A stretch of 64,000 nucleotides of DNA from Bhargavaea massiliensis (lineage in GTDB: Bacteria > Bacillota > Bacilli > Bacillales_A > Planococcaceae). This document shows positions 44,946-54,850 of the stretch, piece after piece (position 1 is the first letter of the stretch; every line of letters begins with the position of its first letter). The stretch lies in contig NZ_JAHBCJ010000004.1 in the NCBI RefSeq assembly GCF_018390575.1, positions 260,145-324,144 on the forward strand. Direction: 5' to 3'. The notes below the pieces were generated by a model. It did not search any database, was not told the origin of the DNA, and saw nothing but the letters and a program-made list of their open reading frames with translations. Made by a program: the position numbers and the translations under genes.

Positions 44946-46436
44946 TTACTTTAGTTGTTCGTGGAGAATTTCCTTGGCTTTTTTCATCATCGGATCATCG
45001 GTCTCGATCTTTTTGCGCAGCTTGTCCATGAGGGCATAGGTTGTATCCCCTTCAAGTACGCCAGTTTCCTCGAGTCCGGCTTCCGACTGGAGATCACGGA
45101 CCGCTTCTGCCGTCGCTTCGTCAAAGACGCCGTCCGCTTCTCCCGGATCATAGCCCACCGCGTCGAGCATCTGCTCGGCGGAGAGGATTGTCATCGACGT
45201 ATCGCCGTCCTCCATCGCTTTTTCCGGGTCGATATAAGGGAGTTTCACGTATTCCGGATAGGCGACCGGGTCGGTCGGCTCGATGCCTTTCTCGTGGATC
45301 CAGTTGCCGTCAGGCGTCAGCCACTTGGCAGTTGTCAGCTTCAGGTTCGAACCATCTTTGAAATCCTGGGGAGACTGTACGGTACCTTTGCCGAAGGACT
45401 TCTCACCGACGCTCCGGATGCCCGCTGATTCCATAAGGGCACCTGCCAGAATTTCGGATGCAGAAGCGCTGCCCCCATCAATCAGCAGGACGACCGGCAT
45501 TTTCAACTTGGTTCCGCCGGTTGCATAAGTAATCTGGGGCTTCTTGCCTTTTTCCTCGATCTGGAATAATCCCTTGCCCTCCTCTACGAAGAGGTTCGAG
45601 ATATCGATTGCAGTGCTGAGAAGCCCTCCGGGGTTCTGCCGGACATCAATGGCCATCGCTTCCATTCCCTTTTTCTCCATGGCTTCGATCGCTTCAAGCA
45701 GCTCATCGAATGTGTTTTCAGAGAAGCTGGTGATCTGGATATGGGCGACTTTGTCATCTGCCATCTCGGCATAAACGGTCTCAATCGGAATAACGTCCCG
45801 GGTAATCGTGACGTCGATCGGCTCTTCCAGTCCCGCCCGCTCGATTTGCAGGGTGACTTCAGTGCCTTTCTCGCCGCGGATCAGCGTCACGGCCTCGGTC
45901 GAGGACTTGCCCTGAAGGCTCTCGCCGTCCACGGACAAAATGACGTCATCCGGCTGCAAATGCGCTTTTTCTGCAGGAGAATTTTTAATCGGCGATACGA
46001 TCATGATTTTGCCGTTGCGCTCCTGGATTTCCGCACCGATTCCCTCGAAACTCGAGGAGATGCTTTCATTCAGGTGCTGGGCTTCCGTCTGGTCCAGGTA
46101 ATCCGAATAAGGATCCCCCAGCGCATCGACCATTCCGTTGATTGCCCCGTTCACGAGCTCTTCGTCATCCACGTCTTCAAAGTACTGCTTTTTCACCGCA
46201 TCATAGGCATTATAGAGTTTGTCGAACTCGCCGCGATCGGTCTTCGGCGAAACGACCTCGACCACTTTGTCCTCCCCGACGGTCAGTGCAAAAAATGTCA
46301 CGCCTGCAGTCAGGAGGACGAGACCGAACATGAGCATCAGGAGAAAAAACGGCTTGATGCGCAAATAGCGCCCTGCGGGTGTCTGATGTTTTTCCTCCGG
46401 ACTGTCGCTGTTCCGGCCATGATTGTTTTCATCCAT
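44946..46436 (-). CDS. ctpB: S41 carboxy-terminal processing protease (CtpA/CtpB-like)
   Basis: A 496-residue membrane-anchored protease: cytoplasmic head, one helix (~residues 28-52), PDZ domain (residues ~125-215), and an S41 catalytic domain with nucleophile Ser325 in GGSASASE and Lys350 in SFGKGTVQ. A C-terminal peptidoglycan-binding domain follows (~residues 420-480). CtpB cleaves SpoIVFA during sporulation in B. subtilis, while CtpA has other targets; the two cannot be told apart here. It is a single unit with a head-to-tail gap to deoD of ~90 bp. Confidence 0.92.
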   Translation of the reverse strand: MDENNHGRNSDSPEEKHQTPAGRYLRIKPFFLLMLMFGLVLLTAGVTFFALTVGEDKVVEVVSPKTDRGEFDKLYNAYDAVKKQYFEDVDDEELVNGAINGMVDALGDPYSDYLDQTEAQHLNESISSSFEGIGAEIQERNGKIMIVSPIKNSPAEKAHLQPDDVILSVDGESLQGKSSTEAVTLIRGEKGTEVTLQIERAGLEEPIDVTITRDVIPIETVYAEMADDKVAHIQITSFSENTFDELLEAIEAMEKKGMEAMAIDVRQNPGGLLSTAIDISNLFVEEGKGLFQIEEKGKKPQITYATGGTKLKMPVVLLIDGGSASASEILAGALMESAGIRSVGEKSFGKGTVQSPQDFKDGSNLKLTTAKWLTPDGNWIHEKGIEPTDPVAYPEYVKLPYIDPEKAMEDGDTSMTILSAEQMLDAVGYDPGEADGVFDEATAEAVRDLQSEAGLEETGVLEGDTTYALMDKLRKKIETDDPMMKKAKEILHEQLK

Positions 46437-46528
46437 GTTGTTTCACCACTTTCAACCGATGGCCCGCACTTCGTGCACGGGCCGATATGCGGAAAAGACC
46501 GCCACCGTCCGATGGCAGTCGATCCGGG

Positions 46529-47233
46529 TCATTCCTGGATGGCCGCATCGAGGGCGACTTCGATCATTTCGTTGAATGTCGTCTGCCGCTCCTCTGAGGA
46601 TGTTGCTTCGCCCGTAAGGATGTGATCGCTGACAGTCAGGACGGCAAGTGCCTGGCGGCCGAATTTTGCGGCGAGCGTATAAAGTGCTGCCGTTTCCATC
46701 TCGACAGCAAGCACGCCGTAGCTTGCCCACTTTTCGTGTTCCGCATCTTCACTGTAGAAGAGGTCTTCTGTAAATACGTTGCCGACTTTCAGATGAAGGC
46801 CCTTTTCGCGTCCTGCCTCGTATGCTTTCAGGAGCAAGTCGAAATCCGCAGTCGGAGCGTAGTCGATCCCCTTGAAGATGATTTCGTTCATCTTCGAGTT
46901 TGTCGAAGCACTCTGGGCAAGGATGACGTCGCGGACCTTGACGTCTTTCTGGATCGCCCCGCACGTTCCGACACGGATCAGCTTCTGGACGTCATATTCC
47001 TGCATCAGTTCCGTGATGTAGATGGAGATTGACGGAACACCCATGCCTGTTCCCTGCACGGAGATCCGCTTGCCTTTGTAAGTACCCGTGTAGCCGAACA
47101 TATTCCGGACTTCATTGTACTGAACGACATCTTCAAGGAATGTCTCAGCAATGTACTTTGCACGTAGCGGATCGCCCGGCAACAGGATCGTATCGGCGAT
47201 ATCGCCTTTTTTTGCATTGATGTGTACACTCAT
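46529..47233 (-). CDS. deoD: Purine-nucleoside phosphorylase DeoD
   Basis: A 234-residue enzyme with the hexameric PNP signatures [39 protein letters not shown] and the catalytic Asp in [11 protein letters not shown]. It phosphorolyses purine (deoxy)nucleosides in salvage. The open frame runs upstream to 47500, but ATG 47233 matches the family length (B. subtilis 233 aa). The upstream stretch overlaps yozE in another frame and is not part of the protein. Confidence 0.94.
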   Translation of the reverse strand: MSVHINAKKGDIADTILLPGDPLRAKYIAETFLEDVVQYNEVRNMFGYTGTYKGKRISVQGTGMGVPSISIYITELMQEYDVQKLIRVGTCGAIQKDVKVRDVILAQSASTNSKMNEIIFKGIDYAPTADFDLLLKAYEAGREKGLHLKVGNVFTEDLFYSEDAEHEKWASYGVLAVEMETAALYTLAAKFGRQALAVLTVSDHILTGEATSSEERQTTFNEMIEVALDAAIQE

Positions 47234-47308
47234 TTGGTCAAACCCCGCTTTCACAAATTCTTTTCCATCATATCGTGTTTTGGGAACGCCCGCAATCACA
47301 ACACAGGC

Positions 47309-47333
47309 GTCCGCCATAAACGGACGCCTGGTT
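47309..47333 (-). terminator. Possible yozE terminator
   Basis: On the minus strand, AGGCGTCCG-TTTATGG-CGGACGCCT stem directly after the stop; T tract weak (GTGTTGTG). Confidence 0.45.
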
Positions 47334-47552
47334 TTAGTCGGTTTCCCGGTATTCTTCCCAAAGTTCGTCGAAAACACGTGAAGGCATGTCCGGGTCCGCC
47401 CGCTCCTCCAGATATCGCGACAGCGGGTCAAATCCGGTTTCCGTCTTCGGGAACCCATGGTCGAGAAAAGCCGCTTCTGCAAATAGCGCTCTCGGATCAT
47501 TTCTCGGCCCTCCCCGATGGGACATGAGGTACTGATAAAATGTCCGCCTCAC
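47334..47552 (-). CDS. yozE: YozE family protein (DUF1250/UPF0346)
   Basis: A 72-residue helical SAM-like domain with the YozE pattern ([43 protein letters not shown]). The length is that of B. subtilis YozE (~74 aa). The GTG at 47552 follows GGCGGTGG; a longer frame exists but lacks homology. Function unknown. Downstream of msrB in the same direction, with about 50 bp between. Confidence 0.85.
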   Translation of the reverse strand: MRRTFYQYLMSHRGGPRNDPRALFAEAAFLDHGFPKTETGFDPLSRYLEERADPDMPSRVFDELWEEYRETD

Positions 47553-47601
47553 CGGACCACCGCCCTTCCGTATTGTTCCGGAAACTGCCTGGCCGGAAAG
47601 C

Positions 47602-48033
47602 TCATTCCCCAAACAGCTTCAGATAGTTTCCGTATCCTTCCTCTTCCAGCTTGTCCTTCGGCACAAAGCGGAGGGCTGCGGAATTGATGCAATAGCGCAG
47701 TCCGCCCGCTTCCCTCGGTCCGTCCGGAAAGACGTGGCCGAGGTGGGAGTCGGCAGTTTTGCTGCGTACTTCCGTACGGCGCATTCCGTAGCTGGTGTCA
47801 AAGTGCTCTGTGACTTCCATGTCTTCGATCGGCTTCGTAAAGCTTGGCCAGCCGCAGCCGGCATCGTATTTGTCTTTGGATGAAAACAGGGGTTTGCCTG
47901 AGACAATGTCGACATAGATTCCATCATCGAAATGGGCATCATACTCGTTCTGGAACGGCGGCTCCGTTCCATTTTCCTGGGTGACCTTATACTGCATCGG
48001 TGTCAGTTTCTGCTTCAGATCTTCTTTGTTCAT
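47602..48033 (-). CDS. msrB: Peptide methionine (R)-sulfoxide reductase
   Basis: A 143-residue MsrB with active-site Cys115 in [11 protein letters not shown] and GHVFPDGP. The four zinc-binding cysteines of the metal-containing MsrB class are absent, so this is the zinc-free form. It reduces the R-epimer of methionine sulfoxide. It lies four bp after msrA, forming an msrA-msrB operon that can repair both epimers. Confidence 0.94.
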   Translation of the reverse strand: MNKEDLKQKLTPMQYKVTQENGTEPPFQNEYDAHFDDGIYVDIVSGKPLFSSKDKYDAGCGWPSFTKPIEDMEVTEHFDTSYGMRRTEVRSKTADSHLGHVFPDGPREAGGLRYCINSAALRFVPKDKLEEEGYGNYLKLFGE

Positions 48034-48037
48034 CGTG

Positions 48038-48562
48038 TCACTCCTCCCACATGGTCTCCTGGAACGCTTTTCTTCCCGAACCCGCGAAATAGCGGTTGTA
48101 ATGGGCCGGGTTTTTCAGATAGTAATCCTGGTGTTCTTCTTCCGCCGGGTAAAATTCCTTGGCAGGGAGAATCTTGGCTGCAATGGGGCCGTCAAACCGG
48201 GCGGATGCTTCCAGCTCTTCCTTAGAGCGCTCCGCGGCTTCACGCTGGTCCTCGTTATGATAAAAGATTGCCGTCCTGTAGGAATCCCCGCGGTCGAAAA
48301 ATTGTCCGCCGGGATCGGTCGGGTCGATCTGACGCCAGAAAACATCGAGCAGCTCCGAATACGAGATGATGTCGGGATCAAACGTGATTTCGACCGCCTC
48401 ATAGTGGCCGGTCGTCTCCGAGCACACCTGGCGGTAAGTCGGATTCGGCACATGCCCGCCGGTGTAGCCGGACACGACCGCTTCCACCCCGTCATATTTG
48501 TGGAACGGCTTCACCATGCACCAGAAGCAGCCCCCTGCAAATGTTGCTTTTTCGGTTGCCAT
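48038..48562 (-). CDS. msrA: Peptide methionine (S)-sulfoxide reductase, second copy
   Basis: A 174-residue MsrA with [13 protein letters not shown] (Cys12, Cys15), [15 protein letters not shown] and [22 protein letters not shown]. It differs clearly from the copy at 22499 in the central and C-terminal parts, so it is an old paralogue or an independent gain rather than a fresh duplication. The msrB gene follows by four bp. ypmS lies just upstream. Confidence 0.94.
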   Translation of the reverse strand: MATEKATFAGGCFWCMVKPFHKYDGVEAVVSGYTGGHVPNPTYRQVCSETTGHYEAVEITFDPDIISYSELLDVFWRQIDPTDPGGQFFDRGDSYRTAIFYHNEDQREAAERSKEELEASARFDGPIAAKILPAKEFYPAEEEHQDYYLKNPAHYNRYFAGSGRKAFQETMWEE

Positions 48563-48571
48563 ATATGCCTC

Positions 48572-49147
48572 CTATTTCCGCGGAATGAGAATCTCAAGCT
48601 CGATTTCATCCTGCGGAAGATTGATTTCTTTTGCCCTCACCTGGATGCCCCCTGATACAGGAAGCCTGGACAGGTCGATAAACAGTTCCTCTTCCTTCGG
48701 GCGCACGATCATCCAGGCCGGCATCCCGACCGTATCGCCGAGAAGCTTGAGAATGGTCGAAGGCGGAATCGTCAAGTTCCCGACCTCCACCGATTTCTGC
48801 TTGAGTGACAAGTTGCCATCTTCAAGCACCACCGGCTCAAAATGCATCATGACCGGCAACTGTACGGCAAATACCGTCAGTTCGGAAACAAGGAGCACAT
48901 CGTCCTCGAATTCCAGCGTGACGGGAATCCGGTCATTGTTGATGGCCTGCCGGATATACGTATTGGCGATGCCCTCCAGGTCTTCCCGGGTTGCCTTCAC
49001 GGTCAGCCTGTCCACCTCTTCGCCGGCCGGAGCGGCCTCGGGGAGCGGAGTCCCTTCGACCGGCCGGCTGATCCAGAAAATAAACGCCAGGACGCCGGTA
49101 ACGATCAGTGCAGCCAAAAGAAAAAACGCGATTTTCCATTTGTTCAA
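48572..49147 (-). CDS. ypmS: YpmS family protein (DUF2140)
   Basis: A 191-residue protein with one N-terminal membrane helix (LNKWKIAFFLLAALIVTGVL) and an external, beta-rich domain as in Bacillus YpmS. Function unknown. The TTG at 49147 lies seven bases behind a GGGGG SD; the frame continues upstream into ypmR without an SD. It is cotranscribed between ypmR and msrA-msrB, the order seen in B. subtilis. Confidence 0.82.
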   Translation of the reverse strand: MNKWKIAFFLLAALIVTGVLAFIFWISRPVEGTPLPEAAPAGEEVDRLTVKATREDLEGIANTYIRQAINNDRIPVTLEFEDDVLLVSELTVFAVQLPVMMHFEPVVLEDGNLSLKQKSVEVGNLTIPPSTILKLLGDTVGMPAWMIVRPKEEELFIDLSRLPVSGGIQVRAKEINLPQDEIELEILIPRK

Positions 49148-49161
49148 CCGGCATCCCCCTC

Positions 49162-49968
49162 TCAAAACTCCAATTCCCCGCCGGACAGCCTGTTCAAACC
49201 GCAACGGGACAGAGATTCCATGATCCGGTCTGTCATACGGCTGTACCCTTTGCTGTTCGGATGGAAAAAGTCAGTGTGGTAAACCAGATCGCGGTTGGAG
49301 ACGAACAAGTCGTCCACAGGGACGAAACATGCCCTCCCGTCCGCAACCGCAGCGTCTTCGAGGACGCTGTTCCATTCGGAAAGGATCCGGTCAAAGTCGC
49401 TTTCTTCGTCGGTCACGACCGTCAGGGGGTTATAGAGCCCCATGATAATGAGTACGGCATCCGGATTGGCCCTGCGGACCTGGAACAGCGAAGTCGACAG
49501 GCGGTCCATGAACGGTTCCAGCTTGCCTTCAAAGGCTTTCGCGTCGAGATTGAACAAATCCTTCTTGATGACCTTCATCAGGTCGTTTCCGCCGATGGTC
49601 AGTGTCAGGATGTCTGCCTCGGCGACGGCCTCCCTGACCCTGGGGTCGGAAAGCTGCTCTTCAAGCTGATCGCTTCTGCGGCCCCGCTTGGCCAGGTTCC
49701 GAACCTCCACATTTTTGACGCCTTTCCACTCCTCCATCCTAACCGCGAGACGCCCGACGTATCCTTCCCGTTTCCTTTCATCTCCGACTCCCTGTGTGAG
49801 GGAGTCCCCGAGCCCCACCAGCACGACAGTCCTCGGTGCAAAAGTCGGCGGCACGACATATTCGCCGAAGCCGCTTTCGCCAATCTTCCCAAAGCTGCCC
49901 GGATCGCCTCCCGGTATGCAGCCGGTCAGGAAAAGGACTGCAGCCAGCATCCAAATCCATTTTTTCAT
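49162..49968 (-). CDS. ypmR: SGNH/GDSL-family lipoprotein hydrolase (YpmR-like)
   Basis: A 268-residue lipoprotein: signal with lipobox LTGC (Cys17) and an SGNH hydrolase domain with nucleophile Ser56 in GLGDSLTQG, the block III GGND motif and the Asp-His pair in TDFFHPNSKGY. The family includes lipases, esterases and cell-wall deacylases; the substrate is unknown. It lies at the outer membrane face and heads the ypmR-ypmS-msrA-msrB unit. Confidence 0.88.
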   Translation of the reverse strand: MKKWIWMLAAVLFLTGCIPGGDPGSFGKIGESGFGEYVVPPTFAPRTVVLVGLGDSLTQGVGDERKREGYVGRLAVRMEEWKGVKNVEVRNLAKRGRRSDQLEEQLSDPRVREAVAEADILTLTIGGNDLMKVIKKDLFNLDAKAFEGKLEPFMDRLSTSLFQVRRANPDAVLIIMGLYNPLTVVTDEESDFDRILSEWNSVLEDAAVADGRACFVPVDDLFVSNRDLVYHTDFFHPNSKGYSRMTDRIMESLSRCGLNRLSGGELEF

Positions 49969-49991
49969 TTCTCTATTCCCCTTTTCGAAAC

Positions 49992-50018
49992 AAAAAACGG
50001 GGAACCGCAGGCTCCCCG
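49992..50018 (-). terminator. degV terminator
   Basis: On the minus strand, CGGGGA-GCCTGCGGT-TCCCCG stem followed by TTTTTTGTTTCG. Confidence 0.8.
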
Positions 50019-50028
50019 ACTACCATGC

Positions 50029-50868
50029 TCAGTCCCAGTAATACATGAATCCAATCGCACCGGGACCGGTATGGGTACTGATGACGGGAGAAGTGAACAT
50101 CATCTTCACGTCATTGAATCCGTCCTCTTCAATCATTTGCTTGAGCGGGTCTGCCATCGCCAGGCCGTTAGCATGCGAGATGCCGACTGCCCGGAGCTTG
50201 CGGCCGACCGTCTGCTCTTTGAAGCTTTTGAACAGTTGTCGCACAACCTGCTTGTGACTTCTTGCCTTCCCTACAGGTGTATAGACCCCGTCCTTCAGGG
50301 CCGCAATCGGCTTGATGTTCATAAGCGAGCCGATCATGGCCTTCCCTTTTCCGATTCTGCCGCCCTTGACGAGGTTTTCAAGTGTATCCACCACCACATA
50401 CAGTGCGGTGTTTTTCCGGATCGTGTCAACCCGCTCCAAAATCTGCTCGAAGTCTTTCCCGTCCTTCGCCATTTTGGCAGCTTCAAGAACCTGGAACGAC
50501 AGGCCGAAGGAGATGAACTCCGAATCGATCACGGTTACGTCGGCATCGGCCAGTTCGGCTGCCGCACGTGCCGACTCGACGGTCCCGCTCATGCCGCCGG
50601 TCATATGGATGGACAGGATCTTTCCGCCGTCCTTACCGAGAAGCTCGTACAGTTCCTTGAATACACCGACGGGCGGCTGGGAACTCTTCGGCAGTTCCTC
50701 GCTTTTCCCCATCATGTCCAGGAATTCTTCCGGAGACAGATCGACCTGATCCACGTACGTTTGGCCGCCGATCTGGATGGAAAGCGGCACGACGTGGATG
50801 CCGAGCTCGCGGACGGTCTCCCTGCTGATATCTGCTGTTGAGTCTGTTACGATATGAATGGTTGTCAT
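50029..50868 (-). CDS. DegV family fatty-acid-binding protein
   Basis: A 279-residue DegV domain protein with the start IHIVTDSTADISRE, the SSQPPVGVF loop and HMTGGMSGTVESA. In known members (FakB) it binds fatty acids and presents them to the kinase FakA. No fakA is in this window. The ATG at 50868 follows AGGGGCG; the upstream frame is unsupported. Divergent from the hemolysin III gene. Confidence 0.88.
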   Translation of the reverse strand: MTTIHIVTDSTADISRETVRELGIHVVPLSIQIGGQTYVDQVDLSPEEFLDMMGKSEELPKSSQPPVGVFKELYELLGKDGGKILSIHMTGGMSGTVESARAAAELADADVTVIDSEFISFGLSFQVLEAAKMAKDGKDFEQILERVDTIRKNTALYVVVDTLENLVKGGRIGKGKAMIGSLMNIKPIAALKDGVYTPVGKARSHKQVVRQLFKSFKEQTVGRKLRAVGISHANGLAMADPLKQMIEEDGFNDVKMMFTSPVISTHTGPGAIGFMYYWD

Positions 50869-50971
50869 CTTGTCGCCCCTTAAGATTGCGCTGATTCGCT
50901 TGCTGGTATTGGTGGTAAGAGAAGAATAGAATCCGGCGGACGGCAAAGTCAAGAAAAGAGAGGTGGAGGCA

Positions 50972-51601
50972 TTGGCCTTTGACTACAAAAACAACAGGGA
51001 AGAGTTGTGGAATGCCATCACGCACGCACTCGGTTTCGTCCTGAGCATTCCCGCACTTGTCTTCCTCATCCTGAAAGGAAGCGAATATCGGTCTGCACTT
51101 CATGTGACCGCCTATACCATTTTCGGCGTGTCGATGCTGGTTCTGTACCTCATGTCGACATTGCTTCATAGTATGCCAGCCAAATATAAGCGATTCTTTT
51201 CAATCCTCGACCATTCGTCGATTTATGTGCTGATTGCGGGCACCTACACCCCGCTCGTATTGACCTCACTCGGCGGGGCGCTTGGCTGGACCCTGTTCGG
51301 TATCGTATGGGGACTTGCAATCCTGGGAATTCTGTTCAAGGTATTCTTTATCCACCGGTATGAAGCGGTATCCCTCATCTTCTATATCGCAATGGGCTGG
51401 CTGATTGTCTTTGCAATCCGCCCTCTCCATGCGGTGATCGGCACCGGCGGGATTACGTTGCTCGTCATCGGCGGCCTGTTGTATACCGTCGGTGCCATCT
51501 TCTATGCCTGGCGCCGAATTCCTTACAACCATGCCATCTGGCACCTGTTCGTCATCGGCGGAAGCGCCGCGATGTATATTTCCATATTGCTTTATGCGTG
51601 A
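50972..51601 (+). CDS. Hemolysin III family / PAQR-like membrane protein (YplQ-like)
   Basis: A 209-residue membrane protein with seven helices and the family metal-binding pattern: ELWNAITHALG, YLMSTLLHS, FSILDHSSIY and NHAIWHLFV, with conserved His and Asp residues resembling PAQR receptors. Members are called hemolysin III but act in membrane homeostasis or as zinc-dependent hydrolases. I chose TTG 50972 with GAGGTG in front; GTG 50963 is possible. A terminator hairpin follows. Confidence 0.88.
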   Translation: MAFDYKNNREELWNAITHALGFVLSIPALVFLILKGSEYRSALHVTAYTIFGVSMLVLYLMSTLLHSMPAKYKRFFSILDHSSIYVLIAGTYTPLVLTSLGGALGWTLFGIVWGLAILGILFKVFFIHRYEAVSLIFYIAMGWLIVFAIRPLHAVIGTGGITLLVIGGLLYTVGAIFYAWRRIPYNHAIWHLFVIGGSAAMYISILLYA

Positions 51602-51604
51602 AAG

Positions 51605-51632
51605 GCAGCCGGGTTCCCGGCTGTCTTTTCGT
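51605..51632 (+). terminator. hemolysin III gene terminator
   Basis: CAGCCGGG-TT-CCCGGCTG stem with TCTTTTCGTTT. Confidence 0.7.
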
Positions 51633-51642
51633 TTGTCCGGAT

Positions 51643-52407
51643 TTAAGCCGTCCTGCCGGGTTCCTGTTGCCGTTTTTCCGCGGCCCGTTCTGCCGTAGCT
51701 TCGCGGATCCTGTCTTGGATGAGCCGGGTGATTTCTGCTGCTGATCGGCCGAGGATCTCCTGGTGGCTGATCGGCTCCAGAACATCCACCGTGACATGGG
51801 CCGGACGGATCCGGTTGTTGTTCTGCTCCATGATGCTTGAAGTTCCATGGATGGCGACCGGGACGATCGGGACACCGCCCTCTTTCGCGATACGGACGAA
51901 TCCGGTCTTGAAGTCGCCCGGCTTTCCGCCCCGGCTCCTCGTCCCCTCAGGGAAGATCAGCATGGAATGACCGGAACGGAGTTTTTCCGCCATATCCCGG
52001 ATGGAACGGACGGCGCTGCGCCTGTCCGACCGGTCAATGAATACGCAGTTCATTTCTTCCATCCACTTTCGGATAACCGGCAGTTTCCTGACTTCTTCTT
52101 TCGACATGAATCCGAACGGCTTCGGCAGACGGGAGATTAAAACCGGGATGTCAAAGTTTCCTTCATGGTTGCTGACGAACAGCACCGGGCCGTCCGGCAA
52201 TGCCTCTCGGATCGACATGCTGATGTCACTGTTTGTCCTGTTCAAAATACCGGTTGCCCACTTTCTCGGCTCCCTGCTGACCGTATCGGCCAGCTGTTCC
52301 GGAGAAGCATTGTGCTTGATCCGGCGAACTTTCCTGAGGGCCGGGATGGTAAAAGGCAGATAACCGAAAAGATAGCCATATGTCCGGATGGATCGTACCA
52401 CGTTCAA
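51643..52407 (-). CDS. 1-acyl-sn-glycerol-3-phosphate acyltransferase (PlsC family)
   Basis: A 254-residue acyltransferase with the catalytic NHxxxxD motif as NHEGNFD, the FPEGTRS motif and VPIVPVAIHG. It should acylate lysophosphatidic acid to phosphatidic acid at the membrane. Its start overlaps the dfrA stop (ATGA), so it is the last gene of a thyA-dfrA-plsC-like unit. A nearby plsY suggests the first acylation step is also encoded in this window. Confidence 0.9.
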   Translation of the reverse strand: MNVVRSIRTYGYLFGYLPFTIPALRKVRRIKHNASPEQLADTVSREPRKWATGILNRTNSDISMSIREALPDGPVLFVSNHEGNFDIPVLISRLPKPFGFMSKEEVRKLPVIRKWMEEMNCVFIDRSDRRSAVRSIRDMAEKLRSGHSMLIFPEGTRSRGGKPGDFKTGFVRIAKEGGVPIVPVAIHGTSSIMEQNNNRIRPAHVTVDVLEPISHQEILGRSAAEITRLIQDRIREATAERAAEKRQQEPGRTA

Positions 52408-52892
52408 AGAGTCTGCTTCCTTTCGTAAATCCGGTAGTCATACCGGATGCCGTCACCTGATTCATGTTCTTCCGACCGGGAAACGAGAACCCAGCCTTCC
52501 TTGTAGTCGGGGAAATAGGTATCTCCGTCGAACGGCTGCTTGATGAGTGTGATGTAGAGCCGGTCCGCCCGCTCCATCAGTTCATTGAACAGTCCCGCGC
52601 CACCGATGACCATCACTTCCGGCGCATATTCTTCTGCCCGGCTGATCGCTTCCTCAATGGAGTTCACGACAACCGCACCGTCCGCGCAATAGTCTGGATT
52701 GCGGGTGACGACGATATTCAGACGCCCGGGGAGCGGACGGCCGATCGATTCGAACGTCTTGCGTCCCATGACCATTGCCTTGCCCATCGTCTGTTTTTTA
52801 AAATAAGCCAGGTCACCAGGCAGATGCCACGGCAACTGATTGTCTTTTCCGATCACGAGATCCGGATCGTGTGCCACAATATAGGAAATCAT
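52404..52892 (-). CDS. dfrA: Dihydrofolate reductase
   Basis: A 162-residue DHFR with Asp27 as the substrate-binding acid (HLPGDLAYFKK), the NADPH motifs GRKTFESIGRPLPGR and VIGGAGLFNE. It regenerates tetrahydrofolate used by ThyA, encoded just upstream. ATG 52892 follows GGAGG at a proper distance. No signature of an acquired trimethoprim-resistant type is evident; it looks chromosomal. Confidence 0.95.
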   Translation of the reverse strand: MISYIVAHDPDLVIGKDNQLPWHLPGDLAYFKKQTMGKAMVMGRKTFESIGRPLPGRLNIVVTRNPDYCADGAVVVNSIEEAISRAEEYAPEVMVIGGAGLFNELMERADRLYITLIKQPFDGDTYFPDYKEGWVLVSRSEEHESGDGIRYDYRIYERKQTL

Positions 52893-52910
52893 CAATAGTC
52901 CTCCTTTTGA

Positions 52911-53855
52911 TCAGACTGCAATCGGCGCTTTGATCCTCGGGTGCGGATCGTATCCATCCACGCGGATGTCCGACGTTTCCAGCTCGAAGATCGACTTATC
53001 GCCAGTCTCAATGACCAGCTTAGGCAACTTTCTCGGTTCGCGGGACAGCTGCTCGTTCACCTGGTCGAAGTGATTGGAGTAGATATGCGCATCGCCGAGC
53101 GTGTGGATGAATTCTCCCGGTTCAAGTCCGGTTTCGCGTGCGATCAGATGGGTCAGGAGCGCATAGGAAGCGATGTTGAACGGCACCCCGAGGAAAACAT
53201 CCGCACTGCGCTGGTAAAGCTGGCAGGAAAGCTTGCCGTCAGCCACATAAAACTGGAACAATGTGTGGCACGGCGGCAGCGCCATGTCTTCCACCTCAGC
53301 CGGATTCCATGCACTCACGATATGGCGCCGGGAATCCGGGTTGTTCCGGATCGATTCAATGACGTTCTTGAGTTGGTCGATTGTCCCGCCGCGCCCGTCC
53401 GGCCACGAACGCCACTGCCTGCCGTAGACAGGTCCGAGGTCTCCATAAGCTTCCGCGAACCGGTCATCCGACAGCACCTTTTCACGGAACTTATCCATTT
53501 CCTCATTCAGAATTTCCTTGAATTCTGGATCCTTTGCTGCACGGCGGCCGAAGTCTGTCATGTCGGGACCGCTGTATTCCTCGCTTTTCACGTATTTTTC
53601 GAATGCCCATTCATCCCAGATCGGGTTTTTTTCCGCGATCAGTGTCCGGACATTGGTGTCCCCTTTGATGAACCAGAGCAGTTCCGAGACAATCAGGCGG
53701 AACGCTGTTTTTTTCGTTGTCAAGAGCGGGAACCCATCACTCAGGCCGAACCGCATCTGATGGCCGAAAATGCTCCGAGTCCCGGTACCCGTGCGATCCC
53801 CCTTGTCTGTCCCGTTTTCCAAAATCGTTCTGCAAAGCTGCAGGTATTGCTCCAT
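52911..53855 (-). CDS. thyA: Thymidylate synthase ThyA
   Basis: A 314-residue ThyA of the long form (Lactobacillus casei-like), with the ~50-residue insert near residues 90-140. Key motifs are [20 protein letters not shown] and the catalytic Cys196 in [12 protein letters not shown], then DAHIYSNH. It makes dTMP from dUMP and methylene-tetrahydrofolate, consumed folate being restored by DfrA 18 bp downstream. Confidence 0.96.
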   Translation of the reverse strand: MEQYLQLCRTILENGTDKGDRTGTGTRSIFGHQMRFGLSDGFPLLTTKKTAFRLIVSELLWFIKGDTNVRTLIAEKNPIWDEWAFEKYVKSEEYSGPDMTDFGRRAAKDPEFKEILNEEMDKFREKVLSDDRFAEAYGDLGPVYGRQWRSWPDGRGGTIDQLKNVIESIRNNPDSRRHIVSAWNPAEVEDMALPPCHTLFQFYVADGKLSCQLYQRSADVFLGVPFNIASYALLTHLIARETGLEPGEFIHTLGDAHIYSNHFDQVNEQLSREPRKLPKLVIETGDKSIFELETSDIRVDGYDPHPRIKAPIAV

Positions 53856-54015
53856 CGATTCAACCTCCCATGGTCCGAATCCGGACCGTACTCCATGCAG
53901 GATTTTTATGTATGTCTTCTTTCCGGAAAAACAGGTTTCCGCATTCTTATTGTACGGGAGAATCGGAAGGGAATAAAGAAAAGACCCGACTGGGAAATAA
54001 GTCCCATTCAGATCT

Positions 54016-54600
54016 TCACGACAGCCATTTCGGCGGTGTATTTTTGGACCAGAAGATATCGCCCAGCTCGATATGGCGGCTATATCCGTCTTCAGAAGTG
54101 TGATAGTGAAAATTGAAGAAATACCCGTCGAGCGGACGCTTGTCCGTCCGGACGTGGAAGCGGATCAGGTCCTCGCCGCTTTCTGTGTCGAAAATGTGAA
54201 AGATTTTTTCCGAATAGCCGCCTGCCGGCTGTTCGCTGATGGAAAGTGAGCGGACCGCATCATCATCAATAGTAGCGAGCGTCATCTCGATCGCTTCTTC
54301 AATCTTCGGGAGGATGACCTGATCGAACTCGCCGGAGATTGCCGGCCCGATTTTGGAACCGAATTTTTCGTAGGATTGATCACGCGCTGCAACTTTTGCC
54401 AGCTCCGAAAATGGTGCTTCATCAGATTCTATAAGCGTTGCCGGCAATTCTGCAGCAACAGCGGCGCCGGTAGTGCCTGCAATCTCCTTCTGGCCACGTT
54501 CGTCCAGCAGCTGATCCCAGATTTCATGGCTCGGAGTAATAAAGCCGAAGGTGACAAGCGCAACGGCAGCCATCAGTGATTTCTGGATCCACTTCTTCAT
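54016..54600 (-). CDS. ypjP: YpjP-like exported protein
   Basis: A 194-residue protein with an N-terminal signal or anchor ([20 protein letters not shown]) and a mixed alpha/beta domain ending [11 protein letters not shown]. It takes the ypjP position next to thyA in Bacillus. Function unknown. ATG 54600 follows GGGGGGAAG; the longer upstream frame is unsupported and would overlap the divergent micro-ORF. Confidence 0.78.
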   Translation of the reverse strand: MKKWIQKSLMAAVALVTFGFITPSHEIWDQLLDERGQKEIAGTTGAAVAAELPATLIESDEAPFSELAKVAARDQSYEKFGSKIGPAISGEFDQVILPKIEEAIEMTLATIDDDAVRSLSISEQPAGGYSEKIFHIFDTESGEDLIRFHVRTDKRPLDGYFFNFHYHTSEDGYSRHIELGDIFWSKNTPPKWLS

Positions 54601-54679
54601 GGTCTTCCCCCCGTTTTCTTCTATTGGCCGGCAGATCCTGCCTCTGTTTTGTATAGTGGTTTCCTTCTCGCTGTTTTCA

Positions 54680-54708
54680 TTGTACAATAGACGAGGACTG
54701 AATATAAA
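54680..54708 (+). promoter_or_regulatory. Promoter of the 25-aa micro-ORF
   Basis: TTGTAC (54680-54685), 17-bp spacer, TATAAA (54703-54708), with the SD ~16 bp further on. Confidence 0.55.
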
Positions 54709-54738
54709 TAGTTCCCAAGCTCCAAAGGAGGTACAATG

Positions 54739-54816
54739 ATGGACGCAAGCATCTGGATCGGAATCGGCTTCCTCGGGCTTCTTGCCTATCTGAGCTACTT
54801 CAACTTCACCCACTGA
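54739..54816 (+). CDS. 25-aa hydrophobic micro-protein
   Basis: Encodes MDASIWIGIGFLGLLAYLSY followed by FNFTH: almost a single membrane helix. The SD AAAGGAGGT (54724-54732) is one of the strongest in the window, six bases before ATG 54739 (ATG 54736 also in frame). A promoter lies at 54680-54708 and a 14-bp hairpin terminator at 54851-54883. No family is recognised. It is divergent from ypjP and could act as a membrane-associated regulator or toxin-like peptide, but nothing shows which. Confidence 0.6.
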   Translation: MDASIWIGIGFLGLLAYLSYFNFTH

Positions 54817-54850
54817 TCAGCAATCAAACGCCCCCCTTTTCGGGGCACGA

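Noticed and set aside
46458-46482. GGCCCG...CGGGCC hairpin between deoD and ctpB as terminator
   Set aside because: Stem is good but there is no T tract on the minus strand; role unclear.
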